61,824 bases of DNA, taken from NCBI RefSeq assembly GCF_030160715.1, contig NZ_BSOW01000044.1, positions 1-61,824 on the forward strand, read 5' to 3'. The notes under the pieces were generated by a model. The model was not told where the DNA came from and made no database searches. It saw only the letters and a program-made list of their open reading frames with translations. Shown here in pieces: positions 40,715-49,311 of this stretch; position 1 is the first letter of the stretch; each line of letters starts with the position of its first letter. This stretch comes from Bradyrhizobium iriomotense. Its GTDB lineage: Bacteria; Pseudomonadota; Alphaproteobacteria; Rhizobiales; Xanthobacteraceae. Position numbers and translations under genes: made by a program.

Positions 40715-43700
40715 ATGGCATCGATCTCGGAGCCCTTCATCCGCAGGCCCGTCGCCACCACGCTGCTCTCGATCGGGCTGTTTCTCCTGGGTGTCGTGGC
40801 CTACGAGTTCCTGCCGGTCTCGTCGGTGCCCAACGTCGACTTCCCCGCCATCTTCGTGTCCGCGAGCCGCCCCGGCGCGGACCCTTCCGTCATGGCGGCA
40901 ACCGTCGCCGCGCCGCTGGAGCGGCGTCTTGGCGAGATCGCCGGCGTCAACCAGATCACCTCGACGAGCTCGCTCGGCAACACCAACATCCAGCTCCAGT
41001 TCAATATCGGCCGCGACATCGATCGCGCCGCGCGCGACGTGCAGGCCGCGATCAACGCCTCGCTGGTGGACCTGCCGAGCGACTTGCCGGCGCTGCCGCG
41101 CTTCCGCAAGGCCAATTCGGCCGCGGCACCCGTCTACGTGCTGGCCCTGACCTCCAAGACCATCTCAACCGCCGCCATCTATGACGTCGCCGACACCGTG
41201 CTCGCGCAGCGGATCTCGCAGGTGCCGGGCGTCGGCAATGTCACGATCAGCGGCGCCGATCAGCCGGCGGTGCGCATCCAGCTCAATCCGGTCGCGCTGT
41301 CGAATGCCGGCATCGCCACCGACGACGTGCGAACCGCAATCATCAATGCCAATCCGCTCGGTCCGATCGGCATCTTCAACGGCGAACGCCAGAGCGAGAC
41401 GCTAGCGCTGAACCGGCAGATGCGCACCGCCAAGGAATTCCGCGACGTCGTCATCAAGAGCTCGAACGGCAATTTCGTGCGCCTGGCCGACGTCGCCGAT
41501 ATCGAGGACTCCGTGCGCAACGCGCGCTCCATCGCCTGGTTCAACAAGCAGCCGGCGGTGCTGATCCAGATCACCAAGCAGGGTGATGCCAACGTCATCG
41601 ACACCGTCGACCGGGTCAAGGCACTGATCCCCGAGCTGAAGCAGTGGATTCCGGCCGGCGTGGAGATCTCGACCCTGGTCGATCGCACCGGCACGATCCG
41701 CGCCAGCGTCCAGGACATGCAATGGACGCTGCTTGCCACAGCGATCCTGGTCATGCTCGTGGTGTTCGTGTTCCTGCGGCGGATCACGCCGACGATCGCG
41801 GCCGGCATCTCGGTGCCGCTGGCGCTCGCCGGCACCTGCGCCGGGATGTGGCTCGCGGGCTTCTCGATCGACAACCTCTCGCTGATGGCGCTCGCGATCT
41901 CCGTCGGCTTTGTGGTCGACGACGCCATCGTGATGATCGAGAACATGTTCCGCAATCTCGAGCACGGCATGCGGCCGTTCCAGGCGGCGCAGGAGGGGGC
42001 GAAGCAGATCGGCTTCACCGTGCTCTCGATCAGCCTGTCGCTGATCGCGGCGTTCACGCCGCTGATCTTCATGGACGGCATCGTCGGCCGCCTGTTGCGC
42101 GAATTCTCGCTGACGCTGACCTTTGCGATCGTGGTCTCGACGCTTGTCTCGCTCACGGTCACGCCGATGATCTGCGCGCAATATATCCGGCAGACCACGT
42201 CGGGGACGGCCACGCTGTTCGACCGCGTGGTCGAGGGGTCGCTGTCGCGGATCGTCAATTTCTACGCGCGCACCCTGCGCGCCGTGCTGGAATTCCCGCT
42301 TTCGACGCTCCTGGTCTTCTTTGCCACCATCGCCCTCACGGTGACGCTCTACGCCAAGGTGCCGAAGGGCTATTTCCCGACCGACGATTCCGGCTTCATC
42401 ATCGGCGCGACGCGGGCTTCCGCCGACATCTCGTTCCAGTCGATGCTGGGCTTGCAGCAACAGCTCGCCGACATCGTGATGGCGGATCCGGCCGTGGCCG
42501 GCATCGGCTCGGTGCTCGGCGGCGGCGGGCCCGGCCCGGCCACGTCGAACCGCGGCACCATGTTCATCAGCCTGAAGCCGCCGGAAGAGCGCGACTACGT
42601 CGCGACCCAATTGGTCATCGACCGGCTGCGCCGCGCGCTGTTCCGCGTGCCCGGCATCCGCCTCTTCATGTTCGCAGCCCAGGACGTGCGCGCCGGCGGA
42701 CGCCAGAGCGATTCGGACTACCAGTACACGCTGTCGAGCACCGATCTGGACCTGCTCCAGCAATGGGCGCCGATCGTCGCCAAGCGGATGGAGACGGTCG
42801 AGGGCATCACCGACATCTCCAGCGATCGCGATCCCGGCGGACTGCAGCTCACGCTGACCATCGACCGCCAGAGCGCCTCGCGCCTCGGGGTCCGCGTCCA
42901 GGACATCGACAACGCGCTCAACAACGCGTTCGCGCAGCGGCAGATCTCAATCATCTACACCCAGCGCAACCAGTACATGATCGTGCTGGAGACCGATCCG
43001 AAATTCCAGGTCGATCCGTCCAATCTCGAACGCATCTATGTCGCCGGGGCCAATGATACGCAGGTGCCGCTGTCAGCCGTGGTGCGTGCGCAGCGCGGGC
43101 TCGCGGCGCTAGCTGTGTTCCATTCGCAGTCGTTTCCCTCGACCACCGTCTCGTTCAACCTCTTGCCGGACGTGCCGCTTCAGGTCGCGACCCAGAACAT
43201 CCAGCGCGCGGTCGAGGAGTTGCACATGCCCGAGGGCATTCGCGGCAGCTTCGACGGCAACGCCGGCGATTTCGCCAGGACCAGCGGCCGGCAGCCGCTG
43301 CTGATCCTTGGCGCACTGGTCGCGATGTATATCGTGCTCGGCGTGCTCTACGAGAGTCTTGCCCATCCACTCACAATCATCTCGACCTTGCCATCAGCCG
43401 GGCTCGGCGCGCTGCTCGCGCTCCAGATCACCAACACGCCGCTGACGGTGATTGCCTTCGTCGGCATCATCCTCTTGATCGGCATCGTCAAGAAGAACGG
43501 CATCATGATGGTCGACTTCGCCCTCGACGCCGAGCGGCAGCGCGGCCTGTCGTCGGCGGACGCGATTTTTGAAGCGTGCCGAGCGCGCTTCCGCCCGATC
43601 CTGATGACGACGATGGCGGCGCTGTTTGCCGGCATTCCGCTGGTCATCGCGACGGGGCCCGGCACGGAACTGCGGCGCCCGCTCGGCATCACCATCATCG

Positions 43701-43816
43701 GCGGCCTCTTCGTATCGCAGATCCTGACCCTCTACACGACGCCGGTGATCTATCTCCTGATCGATCGCCTGCGCCGTCGCTCCGAGCCGGACGCCGTGCA
43801 TGCGCCAGCGGAATAA
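40715..43816 (+). CDS. RND multidrug efflux pump subunit (MdtC-like)
   Basis: This second pump subunit has 1033 aa from ATG 40715, one base after the previous stop, with GAGGGG upstream. It has the same architecture as its neighbour and is clearly a paralogue (FIRRPVATTLLSIGLFLLG, VGFVVDDAIVMIENMFRNLE). The Asp pair is intact. Tandem but diverged copies within one operon fit the MdtB/MdtC arrangement. Confidence 0.92.
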   Translation: MASISEPFIRRPVATTLLSIGLFLLGVVAYEFLPVSSVPNVDFPAIFVSASRPGADPSVMAATVAAPLERRLGEIAGVNQITSTSSLGNTNIQLQFNIGRDIDRAARDVQAAINASLVDLPSDLPALPRFRKANSAAAPVYVLALTSKTISTAAIYDVADTVLAQRISQVPGVGNVTISGADQPAVRIQLNPVALSNAGIATDDVRTAIINANPLGPIGIFNGERQSETLALNRQMRTAKEFRDVVIKSSNGNFVRLADVADIEDSVRNARSIAWFNKQPAVLIQITKQGDANVIDTVDRVKALIPELKQWIPAGVEISTLVDRTGTIRASVQDMQWTLLATAILVMLVVFVFLRRITPTIAAGISVPLALAGTCAGMWLAGFSIDNLSLMALAISVGFVVDDAIVMIENMFRNLEHGMRPFQAAQEGAKQIGFTVLSISLSLIAAFTPLIFMDGIVGRLLREFSLTLTFAIVVSTLVSLTVTPMICAQYIRQTTSGTATLFDRVVEGSLSRIVNFYARTLRAVLEFPLSTLLVFFATIALTVTLYAKVPKGYFPTDDSGFIIGATRASADISFQSMLGLQQQLADIVMADPAVAGIGSVLGGGGPGPATSNRGTMFISLKPPEERDYVATQLVIDRLRRALFRVPGIRLFMFAAQDVRAGGRQSDSDYQYTLSSTDLDLLQQWAPIVAKRMETVEGITDISSDRDPGGLQLTLTIDRQSASRLGVRVQDIDNALNNAFAQRQISIIYTQRNQYMIVLETDPKFQVDPSNLERIYVAGANDTQVPLSAVVRAQRGLAALAVFHSQSFPSTTVSFNLLPDVPLQVATQNIQRAVEELHMPEGIRGSFDGNAGDFARTSGRQPLLILGALVAMYIVLGVLYESLAHPLTIISTLPSAGLGALLALQITNTPLTVIAFVGIILLIGIVKKNGIMMVDFALDAERQRGLSSADAIFEACRARFRPILMTTMAALFAGIPLVIATGPGTELRRPLGITIIGGLFVSQILTLYTTPVIYLLIDRLRRRSEPDAVHAPAE

Positions 43817-43854
43817 CGGTTGTTGAAGCCCTGGGCCAAGCGTATAGCGGCTGG

Positions 43855-44595
43855 ATGTCGAACCCGCCTGACGTCACCACCGCAGCTCCCGAGCCGATCC
43901 CCGAATGTCCGCACTGCCAGAAGCCGATGCCGCTGTGCATCTGCGACAGCGTCACGCCGCTCGGCAGCCGCATCGCGCTCCTGATCCTCCAGCATCCGCA
44001 GGAGCAGGACAGGGCGCTCGGCACCGCACGGCTGACGGCGCGGCATTTTGCCGATGCGACGCTGCGGGTCGGGCTGTCGTGGCCGAGCCTTGCCAAGGCG
44101 CTCGGCCGGCCGGTCGCGGATCCCGCGCGCTGGGCGGTGCTCTATTTGGGATCGGCGCGCGCCACCGATCTCGATAGCGAGGCCGATATCATCGCGCTCA
44201 CGCGCAAGGGCGAGATCGCCGACAATCAGCGCGCCATCCTGAGCAGGATCGAGGGCGTTGTGCTGCTCGACGGCACCTGGAGCCAGGCCAAGGCGCTGTG
44301 GTGGCGCAATCCCTGGATGCTGAAGTGCCAGCGCGTGATCCTCAATCCCGCAGCCCCCTCGCGTTATGGGCGCTTGCGCCGCGAGCCGCGCCGCGACGGG
44401 CTCGCCACCATCGAGGCCGCGGCCATGATGCTCGCAAGCCTCCAGCGGCGGCCCGATATCGCCGAAACGCTGCATGCGAGTTTTGAACGGATGTTAACAC
44501 GCTATCGCGAAGTGCTGGCCGAGATGCCCGAACTTGCGCCAAAACCCGCAGGCCGAGGCCGCCGGCGCGATTTCCGCCGCAACCGCCGCGGTTGA
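43855..44595 (+). CDS. DTW-domain tRNA aminocarboxypropyltransferase
   Basis: The product has 246 aa from ATG 43855; the longer open frame is overlap with the pump gene. It has the N-terminal Cys cluster CPHCQKPMPLCIC and the signature DGTWSQAKALWWRNPW of the DTW domain. The family transfers the 3-amino-3-carboxypropyl group of SAM to uridine in tRNA (TapT/YfiP in E. coli). The Arg-rich C-terminus (GRGRRRDFRRNRRG) may aid tRNA binding. It begins 38 bases after the RND operon and may be co-transcribed. Confidence 0.85.
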   Translation: MSNPPDVTTAAPEPIPECPHCQKPMPLCICDSVTPLGSRIALLILQHPQEQDRALGTARLTARHFADATLRVGLSWPSLAKALGRPVADPARWAVLYLGSARATDLDSEADIIALTRKGEIADNQRAILSRIEGVVLLDGTWSQAKALWWRNPWMLKCQRVILNPAAPSRYGRLRREPRRDGLATIEAAAMMLASLQRRPDIAETLHASFERMLTRYREVLAEMPELAPKPAGRGRRRDFRRNRRG

Positions 44596-44697
44596 CCTTA
44601 CCGTCGAGGGCTTGCCCGCTGCGGAGCGGACAGATACAGACCCGAGGGGACATTGCCATCCCGTGATCGGGTCCAGGATTGGAAAGCCAGGAGCGGG

Positions 44698-45495
44698 ATG
44701 GAAAATCGCATTCAGGCTGCGGCCAGCGAAATTGTCCGGCAAAGCGCGCAATTCGACCGCTGGGGCACGCTTGCCCTGATGGACATCTCCTTGCGTTATC
44801 GCCGCACCGTGATCGGCCCGCTCTGGATCACGTTGACGCTCGCGGCGACCATCGCCAGCGTCGGCACGGTCTATGCGACGCTGTTCAAGCAGGACGTCGC
44901 GGTCTTCCTGCCGTCCTTCGCCGTCGGCCTGATCGTCTGGACCCTGATCGCCGCAACGCTCCAGGAAGGCTCCAACGTCTTCGTGGCCTCCGGCCACCTG
45001 ATCAAGGCGGTGCCGGCGCCGCTGATCGTGCACGTGCTTCAGATGACGGCGCGCAACGTCGTCATCTTCCTGCACCATCTGCTCCTGGTCGTCCTGCTCT
45101 ATGTCGTGATGCCCTGGCCGCTGCACTGGACCTTGCTGCTCGCCGTTCCCGGCTTTGCGATCCTGCTGGTCACGCTGGTCGGGGCTGCGACTGCGCTCGG
45201 GCTGCTCTGCGCGCGCTTTCGCGACATCGGATCGGCGATCGTCAGCGGCCTTCAATTCGTGTTCTTCCTTACGCCGATCATCTGGACCGAGGACGCAGTG
45301 CGCGGCACCGCCTTCCACTGGCTGACGCGGGTCAATCCGTTCGCAACCCTGCTCGATCTCGTGCGCAAGCCGCTGTTGTCGCAAGCAACCGATCCGGAGC
45401 AATGGCTGCTCGGATCGGTCTACGCGGTCGGCATGGCGATGATCGGCCTCGGCTGCTACGCGAGATATCGCCATCGCGTGGCGTACTGGCTCTAG
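44698..45495 (+). CDS. Polysaccharide ABC exporter permease (ABC-2, Wzm/KpsM type)
   Basis: This membrane subunit has 265 aa from the ATG at 44698, with AGGAG about six bases upstream; an earlier start at 44653 lacks one. It has about six transmembrane helices and the ABC-2 features LALMDISLRYRRTVIGPLWI and GAATALGLLCARFRDIG. It would move a lipid-linked glycan across the inner membrane together with the ATPase encoded next. No glycosyltransferases lie alongside. Confidence 0.87.
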   Translation: MENRIQAAASEIVRQSAQFDRWGTLALMDISLRYRRTVIGPLWITLTLAATIASVGTVYATLFKQDVAVFLPSFAVGLIVWTLIAATLQEGSNVFVASGHLIKAVPAPLIVHVLQMTARNVVIFLHHLLLVVLLYVVMPWPLHWTLLLAVPGFAILLVTLVGAATALGLLCARFRDIGSAIVSGLQFVFFLTPIIWTEDAVRGTAFHWLTRVNPFATLLDLVRKPLLSQATDPEQWLLGSVYAVGMAMIGLGCYARYRHRVAYWL

Positions 45496-45504
45496 GTGCG
45501 CGCC

Positions 45505-46272
45505 ATGAGCTCGGCTGCCCACATCGTGCTGCGCAATGTCTCGGTCGCGTTTCCCGTGCTGTCGTTTCGCGACCGCTCGCTGCGCAGCCGGTTCGTGCGC
45601 GCGGTGACGTTGCGGAGCGCCGGCAACGCGCCGCGCCCGCGCCTTGTCTCCGCGCTGAACGGCGTCGACCTCGAGATCCGCGCCGGCGACCGGCTCGGCA
45701 TCATCGGCGCCAATGGCGCCGGCAAGACCACGCTGCTCAGGGTGCTGGCCGGCATCTACCATCCGACCGCGGGCACGGTCGATGTCTGCGGCCGCTGCCT
45801 GTCGCTGTTCGATCTCGCCGCCGGCTTCGACGAGGAGGCGACCGGTTACGAGAACATCCTGCGGCGCGGGCTGGTGATCGGAGCGCGGCGCACCGAGATC
45901 GAGGCGCGACGTGCGGAGATCGCCGAGTTCACCGAGCTCGGCGATCGGCTTGATCTGCCGCTACGCACCTATTCCAGCGGCATGATGCTTCGCCTGATCT
46001 TCGCGGTCGCGACCGCGATCGAGGGCGAGATCGTGCTGCTCGATGAGTGGATCGGCGTCGGCGACCAGCAGTTCCGCAAGAAAGCGCGCCAGCGGCTCGA
46101 TGCAATCGTGGCACGTGCCGGCATCCTCGTGCTCGCCTCGCACGACATCGATCTCATCAAGAACACATGCAACCGTGCGATCCTGTTGCGCGAGGGACGG
46201 ATCGCCGCCGCGGGTTCGACCGAAGACATCCTCGACCAATATCTGGCTGGCACCGGCGAGGGCAGGGCGTAG
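45505..46272 (+). CDS. Polysaccharide ABC exporter ATPase (Wzt/KpsT type)
   Basis: The product has 255 aa from ATG 45505 (GTG 45496 possible). Walker A is GANGAGKTTLLRVLAG, the signature is TYSSGMMLRLIFAVATA, and Walker B is IVLLDEWIGVGD, the last typical of O-antigen and capsule exporters. The C-terminal carbohydrate-binding extension of O-antigen Wzt proteins is absent, so it is of the short type. It follows the permease with a 9-base gap. Confidence 0.88.
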   Translation: MSSAAHIVLRNVSVAFPVLSFRDRSLRSRFVRAVTLRSAGNAPRPRLVSALNGVDLEIRAGDRLGIIGANGAGKTTLLRVLAGIYHPTAGTVDVCGRCLSLFDLAAGFDEEATGYENILRRGLVIGARRTEIEARRAEIAEFTELGDRLDLPLRTYSSGMMLRLIFAVATAIEGEIVLLDEWIGVGDQQFRKKARQRLDAIVARAGILVLASHDIDLIKNTCNRAILLREGRIAAAGSTEDILDQYLAGTGEGRA

Positions 46273-46448
46273 CTCCCGGCCTGCTGCCGGCACCCAGAAT
46301 CGGATGCTACGGCTCAATCGCGTTTGTGACCTGACCAAGGCGAGCGCGGCAAAAAAACGGAAATTATGTGCTGGAGCCCCTGACAGGGTTGAGCGATCGT
46401 AGACACTGAGCACTACAGCTTAAAGTGGTGCCACCAGGGAAAACGCTC

Positions 46449-46532
46449 ATGCTCGCCGCGCTCGAGATCAATTTTGCGCTGTGGGGGATGATCATCTGCG
46501 CAAGCCTCAAGCTGGTGCAGATGTTTGGATAG
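46449..46532 (+). CDS. 27-residue membrane microprotein, paralogue of 1515-1607
   Basis: The ATG at 46449 has AGGGAAAA about five bases upstream. The 27-residue product has the core ALWGMIICASLK, matching ALWGMIVCGSIK of the 30-residue ORF at 1515, with identical spacing from the start. It is one transmembrane helix. Two copies at distant loci with synonymous-type codon differences indicate selection on the peptide. The function is unknown. Confidence 0.65.
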   Translation: MLAALEINFALWGMIICASLKLVQMFG

Positions 46533-46636
46533 CGGCCGCCCCGCCGCAATTTGGACGAGCTTCCACAACTGATCGGGAAGTCGGATGAAGGCGGTTGCCT
46601 AAGTCCTTGATCCCCTATATCAGTCCGCCCCTACGG

Positions 46637-46710
46637 GGCCACGTGGCGGAGTGGTTACGCAGCGGTCTGCAAAACCGTTTACACCAGTTCAATTCTGGTC
46701 GTGGCCTCCA
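46637..46710 (+). tRNA. tRNA-Cys (anticodon GCA)
   Basis: This 74-nt cloverleaf has CCA encoded. Acceptor GGCCACG pairs with CGTGGCC, the discriminator is T, and the anticodon loop is CTGCAAA (anticodon GCA) on stem GCGGT / ACCGT. The T-arm is CCAGT TCAATTC TGG-type. Confidence 0.95.
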
Positions 46711-46899
46711 TCACAAACTCCTGATTTCCCAGCATAAATTACGCCGGCGCGGGAACCCGTTCTCCGCCCCATGAGGCGGCGCGCAGGGAATTCACCCGGA
46801 TTTGTCCGGGGTTGGCGGTTAACCGCGATTCAGCTGCCTTGGCATGAAGATCGCATCACCTAGATGATGAATGCCTAGCCGAGAAACCTTGGAGCGCAC

Positions 46900-47052
46900 G
46901 TGGGCGAGATCGTCCGATTCATTCCAAAGTCCGAGCTCGAGCGGGCCCGTCTGATACGGGAAGCCCGCGCGATCTACGAGAGCATCTTTCCGTCCGCAGA
47001 TCCCGTCAGGGAGCGGCGCGAGTCGGAAGACCAGTCAGGCACTCAAAGCTGA
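46900..47052 (+). CDS. 50-residue conserved-looking hypothetical
   Basis: A GTG start at 46900 has GGAG six bases upstream. The product begins MGEIVRFIPKSELERARLIR and contains IYESIFPSADPVRE. It is short, helical and charged, and resembles small orphan proteins seen repeatedly in Bradyrhizobium. There is no signal or membrane segment. The function is unknown. Confidence 0.6.
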   Translation: MGEIVRFIPKSELERARLIREARAIYESIFPSADPVRERRESEDQSGTQS

Positions 47053-47131
47053 TTGATCGTCTCCGCGGGATGCGAAGCGGCGACCCGTTCTGACGGTCGT
47101 AGCGGTGAGAGAGGAGCGCGGGACGTCGCGC

Positions 47132-47311
47132 TCAGCAGGCGGCGTACCAGCCATCCGGAAACGGCAGCAGCGGCCAGGCGCCCTCGTTGTCGTTGGCGGC
47201 TTTGAGCAGCACGTCGAATTTCCACGAGCGGGACACGAATTCCTCCTCCGGCACGGGCTCGATGGCGGCGCGCACGGCATCCAGCAGCAAGTTGAATTCG
47301 GCTTCGCTCAT
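47132..47311 (-). CDS. 59-residue hypothetical protein
   Basis: The ATG at 47311 has GGAGGG five bases upstream; the open frame beyond it is not coding-like. The product begins MSEAEFNLLLDAVRAAIEPV and ends LLPFPDGWYAAC, with an acidic, helical first half and a Trp/Pro-rich tail. No family is recognised. Confidence 0.62.
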   Translation of the reverse strand: MSEAEFNLLLDAVRAAIEPVPEEEFVSRSWKFDVLLKAANDNEGAWPLLPFPDGWYAAC

Positions 47312-47579
47312 CGCACCCTCCGGACCATTCCCGACGGCGCAAATTCGCAAAACCGGCTTTTCTCCCAATTGAGCGGATCGGTCGAATTTTATCGATCCGG
47401 CGATTGGCGCTCGATTGGTTAGCGATTTCCTAAGAATCCCCGCGCGGGACCGTATGCGGTTCCATCTCCGCGTCAGTGTGAAGGAGATCACATTCCCAGA
47501 GGTTTATTTCCCGCAAGATCTGGCGTGACACCGGTCAACGAAGGCCGGTGCGGGCGAGGCCGACAGGAGGCGCGAGGTC

Positions 47580-47840
47580 ATGAAGGCGAGGTTCCTGAAG
47601 TTTGCAGGCGTGAAGAGCCGGGCCCGCCGGGCCTCGACTCTCGGATTGTTCCTGACGCTGTTTGCTTCCGCAGCCTCCGCGCAAGGCACGCAAGAGCAGC
47701 GCCGGGCCTGCACCCCCGACGTTTACCGTCTCTGCGCCGGCGAGATCCCCAACGTCCGCGCCATCACCGCGTGCCTGCGCCGCAACAAGCCGAGCCTGAG
47801 CGAGGCCTGCCGCGCCGTGTTCGAGCAAGCGGGCGGCTAA
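47580..47840 (+). CDS. Secreted cysteine-rich small protein
   Basis: The product has 86 residues from ATG 47580, with GGAGGCGCGAGG upstream. A basic start and a hydrophobic stretch (LGLFLTLFASAASA) form a signal peptide. The mature part has four cysteines in the pattern CTPDVYRLCAGEIPNVRAIT, then C, then SEAC, like a single cysteine-rich (GLG1-type) repeat. It is likely periplasmic or secreted with disulfides. The function is unknown. Confidence 0.7.
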   Translation: MKARFLKFAGVKSRARRASTLGLFLTLFASAASAQGTQEQRRACTPDVYRLCAGEIPNVRAITACLRRNKPSLSEACRAVFEQAGG

Positions 47841-48114
47841 GCCAGCTGCCTGTGGGTTCGTGCGCAGCAAGTGTAGCTACGCGCTGTGGAAATCGACACG
47901 GCTCGCCTGTGGATATGCTGCGGACGAACTGTGCGTTGAGCCAGGGCCGTCCCCAGTGCTCCCATTTCAATGAAAATTGCAACCGGCGCGTGCAAGAAGT
48001 CTTGATCGGCGGTGATCTATCGGTGACCTGGCGCCTTGAACGCCGCCTGTGCCGGCGGCGACTAATCGATACCGTGCATGAGGATCAGTGAAACGTGATC
48101 GGCCACCCCCCTTG

Positions 48115-48137
48115 TAAAGCACCAAAATGGTGCTTTA
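48115..48137. promoter_or_regulatory. Perfect palindrome abutting the TnpB/PspA fusion start
   Basis: The arms TAAAGCACCA and TGGTGCTTTA (10 bp each, perfect) flank AAA. The core GCACC-N5-GGTGC matches the NtrC binding consensus. It ends at the base before GTG 48138 and 9 bases before ATG 48147. A bound protein would block translation or transcription of the operon; no correctly spaced sigma-54 promoter (GG-N10-GC) was found beside it. Confidence 0.7.
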
Positions 48138-49301
48138 GTGCTTTCCATGAGCCCGTCGCCCCGACAAGCGCCGTCCGCGCTGCGCTACAGGCTCGCCCCT
48201 GAGCCGGCCGTCAAAGCCGCACTGGAGGCGACCTTCGAGGCCTATGACCGCATGATGGAGATCCTGGAGGAGGTCGCCCGTACGCATAATGTGGGCTCCA
48301 ACGTCGTGCTGCTGCATGCCCACGCCTACGACGCGATCCGGAAACAGACCGGTCTGCCGTCACGCCTGGTAACGCTGGGCCTGCGCGACCGCGCCGACTA
48401 TCGCGCGGCGAGCGGACGACGGCTGCCGCTCGACGACAAGCTCGCCAAGCTCAAGGGCCCGACCACGATCTCGATCGCCACCGTGCAGGGGCGCTTCAGC
48501 GTGCCGTTCGACTACGTCGGCTACGCCGAGGGCTGGGGTCAGAGCGTGCCCGCCCACCTGATCCGCACCGATGACGGTTTCGAAATTCACTACGGCGTCA
48601 CGCCGAACAATCTGCCAGAGGAGGAGAACGCCATGGATACCATCGCTGCCGCTCCCGAGAACTTCCTGTCCCGGGTCGGGCGCCTGATCGCAGGCATCGC
48701 CTATGACGCGATCGAGCAGGCCGAAGGCAAGAACAAGCTGAAGGTCGTGGGCCAGGCCATCCGCGAGATCGAGAACGCCGAGAACGAGGCGCGCGAGGCG
48801 CTCGCGGCCGCGCGCGCCGAGGAATATCGGTTGAATGCCCGGCGCAGCGAGATCGAGCGCGCAATGACGGATCTTGCCGCAAAGATCCAGGGCGCGATCG
48901 ACGATAGCCGTGACGACCTCGCCCGCGCCGGCATCGCGCGGCAGATGGACCTCGAAGCGCAGTTCGAGGTGCTGTCGCGCGCGATCGATGAGAACAACGA
49001 GAAGATCGAGCAATGCGTCACCTCGCTGCGCGCGGTGCTCTCGGCACTCCAGGATGCCGAGCAGCGGCGCGCCGATCTCGAGAAAAGCGAGGCGGCCGCG
49101 GGCACGCATTCAACCGCAACGTCGAAGAAGCAGGCCGGCAACGCGGCCGCAGCAAAGGCGCTGCGCGCGGGCAGGGCGGTGGCGCGGGCCACCGGCGTAC
49201 CGACGGGCATTCCGTTCTCGAGCGACATCGACGAGCTCAGCGCGTTGCATCGCGACAAGGAGATTGCGGCGAGGCTCGCGCGGTTGAAGACGCGCTCCTG
49301 A
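48138..49301 (+). CDS. Fusion: TnpB-like N-terminal domain plus PspA/IM30 domain
   Basis: The product has 387 aa from GTG 48138 (ATG 48147 is the alternative). Residues about 13-155 follow the order of the N-terminal/WED region of IS605-family TnpB proteins. They have a helical part (ATFEAYDRMMEILEEVARTH), then YDAIRKQTGLPSRLVTLGLR, KLKGPTTISIATVQGRFSVP and LIRTDDGFEIHYGV, where TnpB would next start its RuvC domain. RuvC and zinc finger are absent. Residues 166-320 are a PspA/IM30 helical hairpin (VGQAIREIENAENEAREALA, DDLARAGIARQMDLEAQFEV), followed by a low-complexity Ala/Lys linker and a short helical tail. PspA proteins coat and stabilise stressed membranes. An internal ATG at 48633 with a perfect ribosome site could give the PspA part alone. 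The next two genes are a YqiJ-like protein and a flotillin. Confidence 0.78.
   Translation: MLSMSPSPRQAPSALRYRLAPEPAVKAALEATFEAYDRMMEILEEVARTHNVGSNVVLLHAHAYDAIRKQTGLPSRLVTLGLRDRADYRAASGRRLPLDDKLAKLKGPTTISIATVQGRFSVPFDYVGYAEGWGQSVPAHLIRTDDGFEIHYGVTPNNLPEEENAMDTIAAAPENFLSRVGRLIAGIAYDAIEQAEGKNKLKVVGQAIREIENAENEAREALAAARAEEYRLNARRSEIERAMTDLAAKIQGAIDDSRDDLARAGIARQMDLEAQFEVLSRAIDENNEKIEQCVTSLRAVLSALQDAEQRRADLEKSEAAAGTHSTATSKKQAGNAAAAKALRAGRAVARATGVPTGIPFSSDIDELSALHRDKEIAARLARLKTRS
48617..48626 (+). promoter_or_regulatory. Internal ribosome binding site in the fusion gene
   Basis: AGAGGAGGAG lies six bases before the in-frame ATG 48633 (residue 166), exactly at the junction of the two domains. The gene's own 5' start lacks such a site. 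It may direct separate synthesis of a 222-residue PspA protein. Confidence 0.65.
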
Positions 49302-49311
49302 GTTCGCGGCC

